In this document: one piece after another, positions 26,330 to 37,755 of the stretch
Numbering within the stretch: the stretch's first letter is position 1
Layout: each line of letters begins with the position of its first letter
Notes under the pieces: model-generated
Told to the model about the DNA's origin: nothing
The model's input: only the letters and a program-made list of their open reading frames with translations
Databases searched by the model: none
From: Promerops cafer
Lineage: Eukaryota > Chordata > Aves > Passeriformes > Nectariniidae
Length of the DNA: 64,000 bases
Direction: 5' to 3'
Assembly (NCBI GenBank): GCA_013398275.1
Contig: VZSE01005034.1
Span: 713,526-777,525, forward strand
Position numbers and translations under genes: made by a program

Positions 26330-26640
26330 GGGAGTCAGTGCAGGTTAATGAAAGGAAGGTCATGCTTCACACATCCAATTAACTTCTCAGAGAAGGAGAG
26401 ATGGTCAATGGAACTTGACAGGGGTAAAGAAAAAGATATAAAGTATTATGACTTCAGGAAGGCTTTGTGACACAGGACCACCAAAAAGGCAAGTACATTT
26501 CATTAGCCAGTATGGGATTGATGGTGGAATTAGTCATTGGATAGGAAAGGGCTTGGAGCTTGGACCACGATGAGCAGCAAACTGCTGTTCGCTGGTTAAC
26601 AAGAAGTGATGAATGAACCACTGCAGAACTGGTGTCCAGA
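26330..26640 (+). pseudogene. Decayed CR1-type reverse-transcriptase fragment
   Basis: The DNA follows the course of the reverse-transcriptase part of a CR1-family ORF2. A 'gagtcagtgcaggtt...aaaggaaggtcatgcttcac' section at about 26332-26371 corresponds to the conserved Ser-Cys-Leu segment. It is followed by an 'attatgacttcaggaaggct' block near 26446-26465, which translates as YDFRKA, the degenerate form of the DFxKAFD motif. A small indel and an in-frame stop follow directly (ctttgtgacacagg where the family has cttttgacac). A 'ttcgctggttaac' patch near 26590 may be the later WI/WV segment. The frame is broken many times, so no enzyme can be made. The 3' boundary is uncertain. The assignment rests on motif order recognised by eye. 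Confidence 0.65.
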
Positions 26641-29600
26641 CTGGCTCATCTTTCAGCACAAGGGAGAATTCTAAGCAGAGAAGAAAATGACACATTAACA
26701 CTTGTAGTAAACAACAATCTTGGCCTGGACAATTCTCATCAGTGTGCTAAAGAGACCTGGCTAGAACTTCATTAAAAGGTAATTTCCTTTGCTAACATAA
26801 TAAATTATAACCTAATGGAAATTTTATGTTAAAAAACAAGAGAAAAATGAAAATGATTTTATTTAAATTGCTTCAAGCTACTAGTCCCGCTGCATCTGAA
26901 AGTTGTGTTAAAAGATGATAACAGTTGCTGGAATTTTAGAGATTTTCAGGCTCAATGCACAATAGGTGTTAATGATTATGTACCTTGAAATATTAAGAGC
27001 AGATTTAAAAGATTTCACAGCACATGGATTCCTCAGCTCCACAAAATACTGAATAACTGAAAAACATGAAGTGTGAAGCAGAGTCATTGCTTTATTTTGA
27101 TATTCCCTTAGGGTGTGTGAAGACACAGCAATTATGCTTGTTGTTGGACAACAAGTTGCTTTGCACTCTTGGGAGGTGTTTCTGCCTGCATGGGTTAGTG
27201 CTGAACACCTTTTTTGATAAAAATAAAGGATATTGAAAAAAATGGTGCAGAGTAGTATTCCTCTAAAAGATTACATGTATTGTCAGCTATGATGCTTTGG
27301 AAAAATCTGTGTGAAACAAGGGTTTTATGCTGGAAGCCTGTGTTCAGCCTGCTGGCTTTCTTTACTGGTGCTGTAGCTTTCTGCAGAAGTTGTGTCCTGG
27401 ACAGGCAACAGGCCCAAGATTTTTCTGTTTGCCCTGTTGTGATATTGATATTGTGCTACCAGCAATGCATACAAATTAGGGATGAGACTTTTATAAGCAT
27501 TTGCATTTGATTTATCTGTGCTCCTTGCCGAAAGTCAATGCTAAAATTGTCTTTGTCTTCAATGGGACAAAAGGAGTCTGTGCTTTATACTTCTAAAAAT
27601 TCAGAACTAATGCCTTTTTTCTTGCCTTTGGCCATATATATAGATGCAAAATCTGTTGATTGATTTCAGTGATAGTTATCCATAAGTAATCAAGGGCAAA
27701 ATTGGCTGCAAAACCTATAGAAGTGATACCACGGGTGTGTAGGAATTAGAAACCTCAGTCTGATATCCTTTTGTGAGTGTTTTATTAAAACCACCAATAT
27801 TATACAGCTTCCAACAATGTTAACTGGTTAACTGCATAGAATATGGTGTATGCAGAAGCATGCATCAGGCAGCTGCACACCACAGCTCCTCTCACCACCC
27901 CAGGGGAATGGAGAAGACAATAAGAAAAAATACGTAAAATTTGTGAGTTGAGGTATAGATAATATGATAGGACAGAAGAAAAAGGGAAATAAGTAACAAT
28001 AACAAGAAAAACAACAACTTGAAAAGAATTAGACTATAGAAAAAAAGTGATGCGTAATGCAATTTTTCATAACCCACCAACAGATGTCCAGCCAGCTCCT
28101 GAGCAGTGCCCCTGAGGCATCTTTCTCCATACTTTACATGCTGAGCAAGGCATGATATGGTATGGAATATCTTTTTGATCAGTTTGGGTCAGTTATCCAG
28201 GTTGTGTCTCCTCCCAGCACTTTGTGCACTCCCTGACTGTTCTCTGGAGGGGCAGCCTGAGAAGCAGAAGTGTCCTTAATCTCTGCTTAGCAACAACCAC
28301 AACATCAGTGTTGTTGTGGTTACAGACCTCATTCTCTCTCATCCCAAATCCAAACCACAACTCCATACCGCTATCAGGAAGAATATTAACTTCATCCCGG
28401 CTGAAACCAGGAAAGAGGGTGGTATTTCTGCGCTCTGTGCTGTTGTGAAAGCTGCATTCCTAAATGAAATCATTCCTAAATGAAACTCTTCAGCCTAATA
28501 AAGTTTTCTTTTCCTTTTTGCAGAGTAATAACATTCCAGTGAATTGTGCTTGGCTTGGCTGGAGGGTTGGCACATTGGTATTGATCTTTGGATAGCCAGA
28601 GAAGCCTGTTTTGAGGCTTTGCAAAGTACTTAAGATGATTATCTGATCTACTGTGGTGTAAGCTGCCCTTCAGTATAACCTCTCAGTTTGAGAAACTTCT
28701 GTTATGTCTTAATTGACTTGTGCTCTGGAGCTTTGAGAGAATAAAATAAAGAAAACATTCCCTTCAGAAAAAGTATCATGTCTTGCCATGGCTTGGTTGC
28801 AGAGTTTCCAGATGTAGTGAAGTCCAACAAGATCCTGTTACCAGCAGGCATCTCACAGTGTCTGAAAGCAAAACTTGAAGCACTTTAATTGAATCCTACA
28901 GAGACCAGCAGCTTCTCTTTCTCAGTTCAGAGACAACATCTTGTTTCTTAAGTGGTATTTTTCCATTCAGTAATCAAGTAATTATTAGGCTAGCTGTTAT
29001 CTCTGTTTTTGTCTCATTTCCCGCCCTGTTCCCGAGTACTCTGTTTTCTCATTCAGATCAGTGCTGGTGCTTGGTATGCAGTGGATGCTGCTGCATGCCC
29101 GGCTTGGATAGCTGCAGGCACCGGAGCTCCGATTTCCTACCGGGCTGGCCATTTCTCCCATCTGCGCCTTCTTGCCTTGTGCTCACTGCTAGGTCTCTAG
29201 CAAGACCTAAATCGTGTCCCAAGTTTTCGACTTAGCCTCCATTTTAGAGAGCAGTTTCATGCTTACAACACTCAGGAACACACAAATTCACACCTGGGGT
29301 AAAATTATAAGCATTATTAATCTGTTCACTTGGACACTCAGAGATGCTTTTATTCAAAACCTGAATCATCTTTAGAGTGTCTGTAAATATTGTCTAAGAG
29401 CTTGATTATAGGAGGCAAGCACCGAATGTTGGAATTGTTGTATCCATGCTAATATATGCAAACCCCCAAAACTGTTGATAACTGTTCAGAAATTGCTGTG
29501 ATTGTAAGACTAGAATCATTAGCTTTTTTTGTTCTGTAAAATTACAAACATCAGCTGGACTACAAAATTTTGCGTGGTGTTGACGGTTGTTTTAGCATAA

Positions 29601-29933
29601 ATAATATTTTGGCCAGAGAAATCAATTTACAATAAAAACTGTTTTGTCTACAGTATTCTTGATGTTAAAACCCACCAATGTGAAATATTGTTTATTTCAG
29701 AATCAGATTTCAATGCCCAATTGCAGTACCCTATGGCAAGGATGGTTTCTGTCTTCTGTGGTCATAATTGGCTGCAAGTAAATTTAAGAAAATAAGAAAA
29801 TAAAATTCTCAGGACTGGAATATCTTTTGCATTAGGTACAGTGTGTTAAGTGAGCAAAACTAAACGTAACTTCACAAGTATTAACATTAAAAATATCTTA
29901 TATTGAGGGTTCCCTCCTCCCTGCCCCCCCCCC
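26641..29933. other. Unique non-coding sequence up to the gap
   Basis: No gene is recognised. The stretch contains a 16-bp tandem duplication at 28455-28485, a good splice-acceptor look-alike ending at 28523, another near 29056, and an octamer ATTTGCAT at 27499-27506. The stretch 29020-29240 is slightly more GC-rich and holds a 63-codon frame without recognisable motifs. The sequence runs into a C-run at the gap edge. Confidence 0.55.
28455..28485. repeat. 16-bp tandem duplication
   Basis: The unit cattcctaaatgaaat is followed directly by a second copy that lacks only the last base. This is a simple local duplication. Confidence 0.9.
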
Positions 29934-30628
29934 NNNNNNNNNNNNNNNNNNNNNNNNNNNNNNNNNNNNNNNNNNNNNNNNNNNNNNNNNNNNNNNNNNN
30001 NNNNNNNNNNNNNNNNNNNNNNNNNNNNNNNNNNNNNNNNNNNNNNNNNNNNNNNNNNNNNNNNNNNNNNNNNNNNNNNNNNNNNNNNNNNNNNNNNNNN
30101 NNNNNNNNNNNNNNNNNNNNNNNNNNNNNNNNNNNNNNNNNNNNNNNNNNNNNNNNNNNNNNNNNNNNNNNNNNNNNNNNNNNNNNNNNNNNNNNNNNNN
30201 NNNNNNNNNNNNNNNNNNNNNNNNNNNNNNNNNNNNNNNNNNNNNNNNNNNNNNNNNNNNNNNNNNNNNNNNNNNNNNNNNNNNNNNNNNNNNNNNNNNN
30301 NNNNNNNNNNNNNNNNNNNNNNNNNNNNNNNNNNNNNNNNNNNNNNNNNNNNNNNNNNNNNNNNNNNNNNNNNNNNNNNNNNNNNNNNNNNNNNNNNNNN
30401 NNNNNNNNNNNNNNNNNNNNNNNNNNNNNNNNNNNNNNNNNNNNNNNNNNNNNNNNNNNNNNNNNNNNNNNNNNNNNNNNNNNNNNNNNNNNNNNNNNNN
30501 NNNNNNNNNNNNNNNNNNNNNNNNNNNNNNNNNNNNNNNNNNNNNNNNNNNNNNNNNNNNNNNNNNNNNNNNNNNNNNNNNNNNNNNNNNNNNNNNNNNN
30601 NNNNNNNNNNNNNNNNNNNNNNNNNNNN
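29934..30628. other. Assembly gap (695 N)
   Basis: There are 695 consecutive N. The left edge is a run of ten C after a CT-rich stretch and the right edge is a run of T. These low-complexity edges suggest that the gap is a homopolymer or GC-skewed stretch that short reads failed to cross. Continuous open frames reported across it are artefacts of translating N. Confidence 0.98.
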
Positions 30629-33600
30629 TTTTTTTTTCTAGCAATTTAATGGTCTTGGTACAAACTTATGCATATGGCAATAGCAATTCATGGCTTTGTG
30701 AATAATGGGAATCTGATTGTATGGATGTCTTGTGTATTTGTCATGAATTACTTATCTGGCCCAAGTCTTCTGTCAGGATGGCTTTTGAATCTTCTGGAAA
30801 TTTCCAGTGGTTGGCAGATGGTCTTAGAGAAGTCTTAGAACTTGGATGGGGCATGAAAGTACAAATAAAAATGTATATGCTACTTTCTATTTAAGTAATT
30901 TTAAGTAATTTGCTAGAGTAAAGAAAGATGATAAATTAATTAGCACTTCTGATTTTTGCTGACTATACTATCCTTAATGACTATTGCTGTCATCAGGGTT
31001 ATTGCTGAAAATTCCTAATTATAGCTTCTATTTGCTTTTGTAATATATATTTTGCTATAGGCATACTGTTTATTCTTCCCCTTCCTTTCTTTCTTTAGTT
31101 AAGGATATATGGGATGCATTGGGTCAGACAAGATATCTACTGAGATATTTGACCTTGTGTGCCATGACTTTTATTTGAATTTTGTTGGTGCCAAAGCTAG
31201 CCAAGCTGTTCTTTGTCTACAGCACTGCACGTTAGCATCTGCCCATTTGCTGGGAGAAATACGTGGTCTGTATTTTGGACCAACTTGGCTCCTCCAGAGA
31301 AGGAGTGCTAATAAAAAATGAAATTAATAGCACCAAAACAAAGCAAGAAAACATAAAAACCCCAGCATTCTGTACTGTAGAGAAAAACTTTTCCATCAGC
31401 AGAAAGTCAGATGTTCTGACTGGACACTCTGTGAGCTGGACATTGTGTATTTTCTGTTACTGCTTGGAGAACAAAAGCTATGTAGCTACAACTTAGGACC
31501 TTCTCAGTAGTAATGGTGTCACAGAATGCTGGAATGGTCAAAGTGTGTTGCTGAATATCAGAGCTTGCCAATGAAAGCTTATTAACATAATAGAAATCTA
31601 TATAAGGTTATTCTTTTATGCAACTGAATTGCCACTTCAGTGTCCATATTCTAGGAGCCTTCTGAAAACAGTTCCACTCTAAATCACCTGTTTCACTCCC
31701 TCAGATTGATATCCTTGCCCTGTTTATAGAGACGATCTAAAGAGTGTTATCATCTTGGTTTATTCTACCTCTCATTATTTTAGTAGTCATCCTTCTCTAC
31801 CATTGACTATCAGCAAGAAAATCCACACTAGTTTTTTTAGAGTTTCTGTGCATAACCCAGCCTGTGTTTGCGTTCACATTTTTTCCTATTCAGGAGCAGT
31901 CTCTGCTTGCTGTACATCTGTTGCAAAACAAAAGATGACAAAGTGGTTTATGGTTCAGTTTGATTTATAGATAAAGGCTTAAATGGTAACATGGTAAAAC
32001 AGACAAAACCTGCAAGAAAACCTGGCAGATGAGATGCATTAAATGAAAGAATGGCTATAAACAGCTCAGATGACATGTGTGTGTACCAGCGTTGTCATCA
32101 GCATGCATGAATTTCACTGCAGAGGCTGCTATAATAAGATGTGTGCAAAGCTGATGACTTGAAGAATTCTTCTTTTTCTTTTTTTTCCCCTCCAACAGAG
32201 GAGACATTTGCCGGGAGCCTATAAAGTAAAATCTCTGTACAAAATCATAAGAATTTGTTTCTTTTCATGTCTTTATGATACAAGCAGGAATATGACAAGG
32301 CACAGACACACACACAGAGCTCCTTAAGAAGACTGTCTTTGGTGCTCGATGTTAAGGGTATGAGACTGAGGTTTGGCAAGAGGCCCTGTTTTGTTCTCTG
32401 CCTAAACTTCTCTTTGATGTTGTGAACCACTGATCAAGACAGGTACCTCCAGCTCCCCCATCACACCTGAAGATGTGGTATCTTTTCTTATGACACAGCA
32501 GGGGAGGCTCATGGGGAGCAGTACCCCACTACTCTGTGGAGTGCTGTCTCTGGGCATTAGCTGAGCAGTGAGTCTCAGCTGGCAGGGTCAGAAAGGCTAT
32601 TGGCAGATGTTATAGTGCAATGCAGGTACTGTAAGGCTGCTGCTACATGCCATCAAAGCCCTTGTGTCTCCATCCTGGACAAGTCTGCTTTCCTCAGCCT
32701 TTCCCCACACCTGGAACCATCTCAGTGCTATTCTGCTGAACATGTTCCAGTTGTAAGTTCTCTGTCTGCTGGAAACCTGGTGAAGGTGTCCACAGCAGGG
32801 AGTGTTCTCCTGCGTGCAGTTGGGTGGGTTAGCTGCACAGATCTGACTCCAGTGGTCATCATTTAAATAAAGCCACACCAGCTCTTCACAACTCCTTAAT
32901 TTTTGCACATGCATTGTGTTGGCACAGCTTCAGATGAGACCCACACTGGTGTATACTTTGGGAAAAAGATAGTGGTCCATTTGCACCAGAAACTTTGCAA
33001 GTACTGAGTACTGATTTTCCTGCACACTTATAAAGCAGGTACTACCTTCCTTTTACAGATGAAGAAACTGGAGCCAGATGAATGATAAATAAGAAGTATC
33101 TGCAGAGGCAGTGTGAATCAGCTGGAGTAAGGCTTGGCCATTCAGTAACCCTACTGCTGTGACCATATTTATTGACTTCTTTCTCTTAAAAGTTAGTTAC
33201 ATATTTACAGCAGTCTTAATTGCTGAAGGCTAACTATACAGTAGAATTCTATGTCTAAAGAACCAGGGGGGGGCAGAGGCGTCTTGTATCCATAATTCTG
33301 ATACTTTGAATTTTTTGCCTTTACTACATTGCCAGTAAATCCTGTAGGCATGCAGTTTCCTAGCCATTTGCTCCTGTTCTCATGGTGACAAGCAGCTCTG
33401 TGCTTGTATCTGAAGGGTCTGAAAACCTAGTTTTTCTTTTTACTGTGTCATCCATAGTGTAGTCTGGGAGAGTGTATCTAGCTGTGCCTGTCAAGAGGCA
33501 CACTTGTGTGTTGAGGAGTATGGGCTATCCAACCACTAGGATAACTGCTGTCTCCTGCTGGATGGAGCAGCTAGAGCACTCATTTAGGATGTGAAAGACT

Positions 33601-36019
33601 GACTATAAAAGTGTTGGTCACCCGCTCTTAGAGAGGTGGTTTGAATCAAGCTTTCCCAATCATAAGAAAACCCTAGCTCCTAAAAGAAAAGGAATTTTTA
33701 GGAAGGGTTTTCTTTATTTCTTTCAAGCTTTTTCACTGTGTATGAGATCTCACAAAGGCAAATATTGCTAATACTTGGAAAAATGGAGGACAAAAATAAT
33801 CTAGAGAATCATAGGTAATTCAGGCGCTCCTGAGTGTACTGGTGCTTTATTCTGCCAGGCTGACTCTGCAATGCATGGCACAGGTCCAGCAAGAATTTTT
33901 AGCTTCATTTGAAGGGCAAACAGCCCAGACCTGGCCTTGCTCTATGTAGAATTTCTCTGCTTCATCCTGTCTATGATGATGATCTGTTTCCTGGAAGGCA
34001 ACGCAAATGTACTCGAGCTGCCTCTGCCATGCCTCGAGTGAGGTGCAGACCTCTGGCTGCCTTGGGTCAAAGCCTGCCAGCAGTTCAGCCATGCTCACAC
34101 AGTGCCTGTAGGAGCTGATAAATCTGCACATCTGGCTGGCTGCAGTGGAGCTGTGCCTGGCCCCTCTGCCTTCATCACCTGCTTAACAACCTGGAGGGAG
34201 AGGCCTTGGTAAAGGTCAGCTGCCTGTGTAAGAATGAGGCCAGAGGGAAAGAGAGGGAATCACCCCACAGTGCTGCTGTTTAGAGCATTCATCTGGAAGA
34301 AAACAGGATCTCTCCTTTCCAATGGGTGTGGAAGTATTCCCTACAAGGATGTGTAGGAAGAGTGACTAACACTTTTTTTCTTCAAGAAATCACTTTTGGT
34401 GCAAAGGGCTAACTCTGCAAGCAGGCACATAGCTGGAAATTTCTCATAGAAGTCAACCTAAAAATCTGGAATGAGGCATCACCCCTCTCCTTAGCACTTT
34501 CTAGTGTTGGTTTAAAATGGTTCACCAAATACCTGAATCCTGCTCTCAGGTATTTCTCCTTTTTCCCACTCCTTCTCCCATGTGTTGTAATAAGTAGCCT
34601 TAGGATGTAGCATCTAAAGCCATCATAATCTTTGCCATTGTACTGCCTGTTTCTTATGTGATCCATAAAATTTCACTGAAGCAAAGTTTGTTTACAGTAC
34701 TTGTGAGGCCTCATCAGTTTTGGTCATTTCTTCTGTGAGATTCTGAGCAGAACATCTAAAAATGACAAAGTGCAGGAAATCCTCTTTTTATGCAGTCTAG
34801 CAAAACAAGGGGAAAATGGCCCATGGTTTGATAGAAATTTCTTTGTTTACCATTGCAAACCTTCTCTATGGTGGAAGAGCTGCTGTTTCATCTGCCTATA
34901 TTCCTCTATAGCTGATTTTTTTATTTTTAATTTTTTTTTTTTTTTGTCTAGATGTGGCAGGTCTATGTCCCAAATAGCATTTAAGTCCTAGTGTGCTGTG
35001 CTCTGTGTTACTGAATAGTATGAGAAAGTCTTTGATCTAAACAGCTTCGTTTAGGAGACAAGGCAGACACATGGTGAATGGAAGGACATGAGTCCCCCTG
35101 CCCTCTCCTCTTGCAGGCACACTATTTATAGAGAGATAGAGATTATTTGAAGAGAATGCCCTCACTGGGAGTTTTGGCCCTGGTATATCAGCTGAGATAT
35201 TGTGTTCCTGCATCTCTGAATTGATCATGCAATGCTAGAAATAGAAGCAGTGGTACTGATGGCAACCCTCGTGCTGGAGTTTTAAAGGAGAATATTTGAA
35301 GTGAGGACAGTATTTTCTTTTTAAAGGGAAGAGTAAACATGAAAATTCTTTCTTTTTAGTGTTCTATGAGTTTCAGCAGAGAGAGGAAATTTAATTGCAT
35401 CTCTAGTCTTTGGTAGTTTTCCCTTAATGGCACATTTAATTGTATTTCTCAGAATTACCCCCCCCAAAAGCCTTCTATTATTTGAAAATATCTTTATTAT
35501 CTGTTATTTCATACAGAATGCTTTTTAAGAGTAGGTAGAAAATATGACTGTTGAATACATTAAGAAAAGAGACAAGAAAAATAGAGGTGTTACTCAGCGA
35601 TTTTAAGGAGATCATATACTAATCTTTTTTCCTTTTCCTTTTCTCTGTGAAGCATACTAATAATCTTAAACAGAGTGAAGAACTGTCTTTTATTTTTTCT
35701 GCAGATCCTTTTGAGTAGTTTTTTGGGGGGTTGTTGGTTGTTTTGGTTTTAATTAGTTGTCACTACTTCTGCAGAGCAAGTATTGTTTCTTAAGTATGAG
35801 TGCTTAGGACTGCTGCCTCACAAACTAACAGTAATTCACACACAAAAATGTGCAAAAACTACCCTCAGTAGCAACCACCAGCAGAAAGAGAAGATTTGTA
35901 CAGACCACAACTGCTTTGCCACTGTTGGAATATGTAAAATAACTGTTTTAAAGATTCCTTAATCTTGATCTGCACCCAGTAGACTTCTATGACTGTCCTC
36001 CAAGCACAGGGATTAGAGG
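30629..36019. other. Unique non-coding sequence, no confirmed gene
   Basis: No exon can be confirmed. Notable contents are a splice-acceptor-like tract ending at 32198, a 94-codon minus-strand frame at 33847-34131 whose stop overlaps an AATAAA, an 8-G run at 33266-33273, a 15-T run at 34931-34945 and a 10-bp duplication at 30891-30911. No interspersed repeat is clear. A faint CR1-like patch near 32690 is too short to call. Confidence 0.55.
33847..34131 (-). CDS. Possible small ORF or transcript 3' end, unrecognised
   Basis: The frame runs 94 codons from ATG to TAA. It stays open about 17 codons upstream of the ATG, to an in-frame TAA. The product begins MCRFISSYRHC and is rich in Glu, Gln, Cys and Ala. 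I recognise no domain, signal peptide or membrane segment. The stop codon lies inside an AATAAA hexamer (complement of 33846-33851), a possible poly(A) signal. Local G+C is higher than its surroundings, which lengthens frames by chance. It could be a terminal exon, a non-coding RNA exon or nothing. Chance is the safest reading. Confidence 0.12.
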   Translation of the reverse strand: MCRFISSYRHCVSMAELLAGFDPRQPEVCTSLEAWQRQLEYICVAFQETDHHHRQDEAEKFYIEQGQVWAVCPSNEAKNSCWTCAMHCRVSLAE

Positions 36020-36236
36020 ATAACTTAGACTGGAAAGGGCCTCAGAAGATCTCCAGTGTAACCTCAGGGTCAGCTGTGGAGTCAGCCCAGGTTGCCCACA
36101 GATTTATTCTCCTGAGATTTGAAAACCTGCAAGGATAGCACAACCTGCCTAGGAACCTGTGCTGCTTCTTGAGTGTTCTCACAAAGAAAATGTTTCCTTT
36201 CTAACCAGTCCAAACCTCTCTATGCTCAGTTCAAAT
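36020..36236 (-). mobile_element. CR1 LINE fragment, minus orientation
   Basis: Read on the plus strand, this shows the reverse-complement signature of a CR1 3' end: 'tagactggaaagggcctc' at the start, then 'agatctccagtgtaacctcagggtcagc' in place of the family's 'atcatctagtccaacc...', 'caggttgccca', 'ttgaaaacctgcaaggata', 'cacaacctgcctagg', and 'aaatgtttcctttctaaccagt'. The order is collinear over about 210 bases. The copy is well diverged and 5'-truncated, carrying only 3'-terminal sequence. It is inserted opposite to the nearby copy at 37573-37755. Confidence 0.82.
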
Positions 36237-36347
36237 ATCTTTGCCAGTGTGGCACACTTTGGTGTGACGAATAGTTTTGGTGGCAGAGAGGCTGGGAATT
36301 CATTAGCCTACTATGTATTTCCTTTTTTTTCCCCTCACCCCCTTTTT

Positions 36348-36348
36348 N
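36348..36348. other. Single ambiguous base (N)
   Basis: One N lies inside a C/T-rich low-complexity stretch. It is probably an unresolved base between homopolymer runs. Confidence 0.98.
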
Positions 36349-37027
36349 CTTTTCCTTTTTCATTGTTCCCTTTTAGTCTTTCCCTTTCCCACAATGGGAG
36401 TAACAAACTCACTGGTCTCAGTAAAAAGAAATTAAAAACCTCCCCGACAGGCAGCGGGAAAAGCACCAGCTTTATCCTGAGTTTGATTCTCTGTCTATAG
36501 CTACACACAGAGTTAATTGGGATTGGTCAGCAAGATAATTCTGCAGCTTTAGGGCAACAAGGAAAGGAGAGGACAAGAAAGTGGGATGTGTATAAATCTC
36601 TCTTGCTTTATTTGGAAAACAAAGTCAATGGAGTACTAATTAGTGTCTGTGGTTATTGTATATTGCCTGTCAGATACACCATCACTGTACATTGCATATG
36701 CTTTCAGTAATTGCAACCTGCAAAGGATGATATTGCTTAAATGTCCCTTCTCTTGAAGGACCATCTGATGAAAATTAGCAGCCATCAGGCAAAGTACTAT
36801 CAAGCAATGATAACCTCATCCTAAGAAAATCTCTGTTAATTTCTATGAGTAACTTGTTAAGCAAGTGATTGGAGTCGTATTTCTCAAAGATGAGAAATTT
36901 TAGAAGTGCTTTAATTTGACACCAGCACAGTGCAGGTGTACAACATAGGCAAGACTAGAATGAAACTAGAATTAAATTAAGGCAATGGCAAAAAAAACCC
37001 CAAACAATTGTTTATTTCAGTTAGAAA

Positions 37028-37070
37028 TTATAAGAATTAGTTATAAGAAATTATAAGAAGTTATAAGAAT
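37028..37070. repeat. Degenerate 10-bp tandem repeat (ttataagaan)
   Basis: About four copies of ttataagaa plus one variable base occur in close succession, slightly interrupted after the first. It is a simple AT-rich tandem repeat. Confidence 0.85.
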
Positions 37071-37516
37071 TGGTTTTTTGGTTTTTTTTTCAAATCTCTA
37101 TGACTTTTGGATCTCAGTGTTGGAAAATATTTTTACAGCCAAGAGCTGATTTTCTAATGGTTTGAAAATGACCTAATGTAAGGGAAAAGATGGGACTAAT
37201 ATCAACGTATCTGATCTATCACTCAACAGCAGATACGCTTATTTGCATTTGTTTATTACAAATATGTGTTTAATGTGAACATTGCAAGGTAATTATTATG
37301 AACTTTCTACTGTTACTGATCTATGAAACATGCTTTTAAGTATTTAATTTCCTATACTGTGACTTGACCTAGAGAAATCAGCAAATGTAATCCAAGCAGG
37401 TAGAATTAGGTACATGAATGGGCATATTCTGAACCAGGGCCTGTGAGTCAGGGACAGTGAAGCATGGCTGGCTCCAGATCTAGGAGCTTCGGACTCTCTT
37501 AGTGCTAAACCTCCAC

Positions 37517-37570
37517 TTTTTTTTTTTTTTTTTTTTTTTTCTTTTTGTTTTGTTTTGTTTTGTTTTGTTC
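37517..37570. repeat. Poly-T run followed by (TTTTG)n
   Basis: Twenty-four T, one C, then five T and about five TTTTG units end exactly where the truncated CR1 begins. On the minus strand it reads as CAAAA units and a poly-A, like the tail of a minus-strand retroposon. An alternative is a tract that the CR1 inserted beside. The length is likely to be variable. Confidence 0.9.
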
Positions 37571-37572
37571 TT

Positions 37573-37755
37573 GAAGGTGGTGAGACACTGGAACAGATTG
37601 TTCTGTGGATGCCCCATGCCTGGAAGTGTTCAAGGCCAGCCTAGATAAGGCCCTGAGCAATGTGGTGTGGTAAAAGATGTCCCTGTCCATGGCAGGGGGA
37701 GCTGGAACCAGATGATCTTTAAGATCTCTTCCAGTACAAACCATTCTATAATTCT
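37573..37755 (+). mobile_element. CR1 LINE, 5'-truncated 3' end
   Basis: This is the clearest CR1 copy in the window. It shows 'ggtggtgagacactggaaca', 'tgtggatgccccatgcctgg', 'aagtgttcaaggccagcct', 'aaggccctgagcaatgtggt', 'gtccctgtccatggcagggg', 'agatgatctttaagatctct' and a 'ccattctataattct' terminus, all in family order. The segment after 'ggaaca' lacks the usual 'gcccagggag' words, a small internal deletion. It is non-coding 3' sequence only and cannot move by itself. The terminal short ATTCTATRA-like repeat is the hallmark of avian CR1, and it fixes both the orientation and the clade. Confidence 0.93.

Larger units (their letters stand above)
36237..37516. other. Unique AT-rich sequence between two CR1 copies
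   Basis: No gene is recognised. It holds one ambiguous base at 36348 inside a pyrimidine tract, a run of ttataagaa-type units at 37028-37070 and an octamer ATTTGCAT at 37241-37248. Confidence 0.6.

Noticed and set aside
29898..30649. Open frames of about 248 codons on both strands
   Set aside because: They exist only because the 695 N contain no stop codon; fewer than 20 real codons are present.
32680..32800. Possible minus-strand CR1 ('ctcagcctttccccac')
   Set aside because: A single short word match; the following bases do not follow the family order.
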